Source: Bacteroidota bacterium (GTDB lineage: Bacteria > Bacteroidota > Bacteroidia > Flavobacteriales > Flavobacteriaceae). Taken from it: a stretch of DNA of 6,553 nt. Position 1 is the first letter of the stretch; each line of letters opens with the position of its first letter. The notes beneath the pieces are model-generated. The model saw nothing but the letters and a program-made list of their open reading frames with translations, searched no databases and was not told where the DNA came from. Position numbers and translations under genes: made by a program. Positions 5,503 through 6,553 of the stretch are shown here, piece by piece. The DNA is taken from NCBI GenBank assembly GCA_004356305.1, contig SMXJ01000124.1:1-6553 (forward strand), given 5' to 3'.

Positions 5503-6553
5503 ATGGAAGAAACCCTTCCCATTCGAAAGATCATACATGTAGACATGGACGCTTTTTATGCTTCGGTGGAACAGCTGGACGATCCTTCTTTACTCGGAAA
5601 ACCCGTTGCGGTTGGAGGAAGCAGCAAACGAGGTGTTGTAAGCGCTGCTAGCTATGAAGCGAGGAAATTTGGTGTGCGGAGCGCTATGAGCGGGATGCTT
5701 GCCAGAAAACGCTGTCCCGATCTCATTTTCGTACGGCCTCGATTTGATCGTTATACCGAAATCTCAAATCAAATACGGAAAATTTTTCAGGAGTACACAG
5801 ATCTGGTGGAGCCCCTTTCTTTGGATGAAGCCTATCTGGACGTAACCGAAAATAAAAAAGGGAATCCAAGCGCAACTTTGATCGCACAAGAAATCAGGAC
5901 TCAAATAAAAAAGAGAACCGGGCTCAACGCATCTGCGGGCATTTCCATCAATAAGTTCATCGCGAAGGTCGCCAGCGATATTAACAAACCCAACGGCCAA
6001 AAGACCATCAATCCCGAAGAAGTGATCCGGTTTCTTGAAATTCTGGACATTAAAAAATTCTACGGCGTGGGAAAAGTGATGAAAGAGAAAATGTACAGGC
6101 ATGGGATCTATACCGGTAAGGATTTAAAAGGAAAATCTGTGGAGTTTTTGGAAGAGCACTTCGGAAAAAGCGGGGCTTATTATTATCAGATCGTACGTGG
6201 TATTCAGCATAGTGAAGTTACTCCGGACCAAATTCGAAAATCCTTGGCAGCCGAACGTACTTTCAAAGAGAACATTTCTTCCGAAGTATTTATGCTGGAA
6301 CGTCTCGAAGAAATCGCTCAAGAAGTGGAACGACGACTCACAAAAAGTAATGTAGCCGGAAAAACCGTAACCCTTAAAATAAAGTACAGCGATTTTACAT
6401 TACAAACGCGTAGCAAGACACTTCCCTTATATGTATCGACAAAAGAGTTAATTATGGAAACTGTTAAAGATTTGTTATTTAAAGAGGGAATGAAAAATTC
6501 GGTACGCTTGTTGGGTATTAGCATTTCGAATCTCAATAACGATCCCAATAGCA
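5503..6553 (+). CDS. dinB: DNA polymerase IV (Y family), 3' end outside window
   Basis: This is an error-prone translesion DNA polymerase that extends past lesions and mismatched ends. The visible 350 codons cover almost the whole protein, since the usual length is roughly 350-370. Landmarks: HVDMDAFYASVE (12-23) with metal ligand Asp14 and the steric-gate aromatic Tyr19, GGSSKRGVVSAASYEARKFG (38-57) of the fingers, the catalytic pair Asp108-Glu109 in PLSLDEAYLDV, SAGISINKFIAKVASDINKP (thumb-proximal palm, about 145-166), the helix-hairpin-helix region FYGVGKVMKEKM, and the little-finger domain from about 245 (ERTFKEN... through VRLLGISISNL). The frame runs off the right edge with no stop or frameshift. 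ATG 5503 gives the usual short N-terminus before the first strand. ATG 5498 is in another frame. Induction by DNA damage is usual for the family in other bacteria, but no operator is visible here. Confidence 0.97.
   Translation, partial: MEETLPIRKIIHVDMDAFYASVEQLDDPSLLGKPVAVGGSSKRGVVSAASYEARKFGVRSAMSGMLARKRCPDLIFVRPRFDRYTEISNQIRKIFQEYTDLVEPLSLDEAYLDVTENKKGNPSATLIAQEIRTQIKKRTGLNASAGISINKFIAKVASDINKPNGQKTINPEEVIRFLEILDIKKFYGVGKVMKEKMYRHGIYTGKDLKGKSVEFLEEHFGKSGAYYYQIVRGIQHSEVTPDQIRKSLAAERTFKENISSEVFMLERLEEIAQEVERRLTKSNVAGKTVTLKIKYSDFTLQTRSKTLPLYVSTKELIMETVKDLLFKEGMKNSVRLLGISISNLNNDPNS

Noticed and set aside
5764..6548. Three minus-strand open frames of 65-112 residues at the right end
   Set aside because: They lie fully within the intact dinB frame, whose family motifs are clear.

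Overview
The window looks like chromosomal DNA from a marine or soil flavobacterium (Bacteroidota, Flavobacteriia). It is AT-rich, genes lack clear Shine-Dalgarno sequences, the exported proteins have typical flavobacterial signal peptides (lipobox LFLSC; LSAQ-type cleavage), and the protein families are common in that class. This assignment is inferred from style, not from a marker gene.

Layout, left to right. Positions 1-86 hold the last codons of an unidentified plus-strand gene. Positions 144-445 hold a small antibiotic-biosynthesis-monooxygenase-like gene broken by a frameshift at a run of six T. A complete GH20 beta-N-acetylhexosaminidase lipoprotein fills 632-2944. A gene-poor stretch of about 770 bases follows (2945-3710). 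It contains a decayed minus-strand YciI-like fragment (3007-3182), an AT-rich part with nothing recognisable, and a possible dead or very small secreted ORF that abuts the next gene. A secreted 195-residue protein with an internal duplication lies at 3711-4298.

On the minus strand, three genes are packed like an operon and read leftward: a VOC/glyoxalase-fold protein (5083-5460), a CYTH triphosphate-tunnel protein (4605-5078) and a small exported protein (4333-4608). The first two are 4 bases apart and the last two overlap by 4 bases. Divergent from them, separated by 42 bases, is dinB (DNA polymerase IV), which runs off the right edge.

The genes do not form one obvious pathway. The hexosaminidase would release terminal GlcNAc/GalNAc from chitin- or glycan-derived oligosaccharides outside the cytoplasm. 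DinB is a translesion polymerase. The VOC-CYTH-small protein set is probably co-transcribed, but its shared role is unknown. No mobile element, CRISPR array, tRNA or rRNA was seen. I found no convincing new multi-gene system. The most distinctive sequence signal is a long near-perfect palindrome inside the coding sequence of the small exported protein, plus clear gene decay in the left half.
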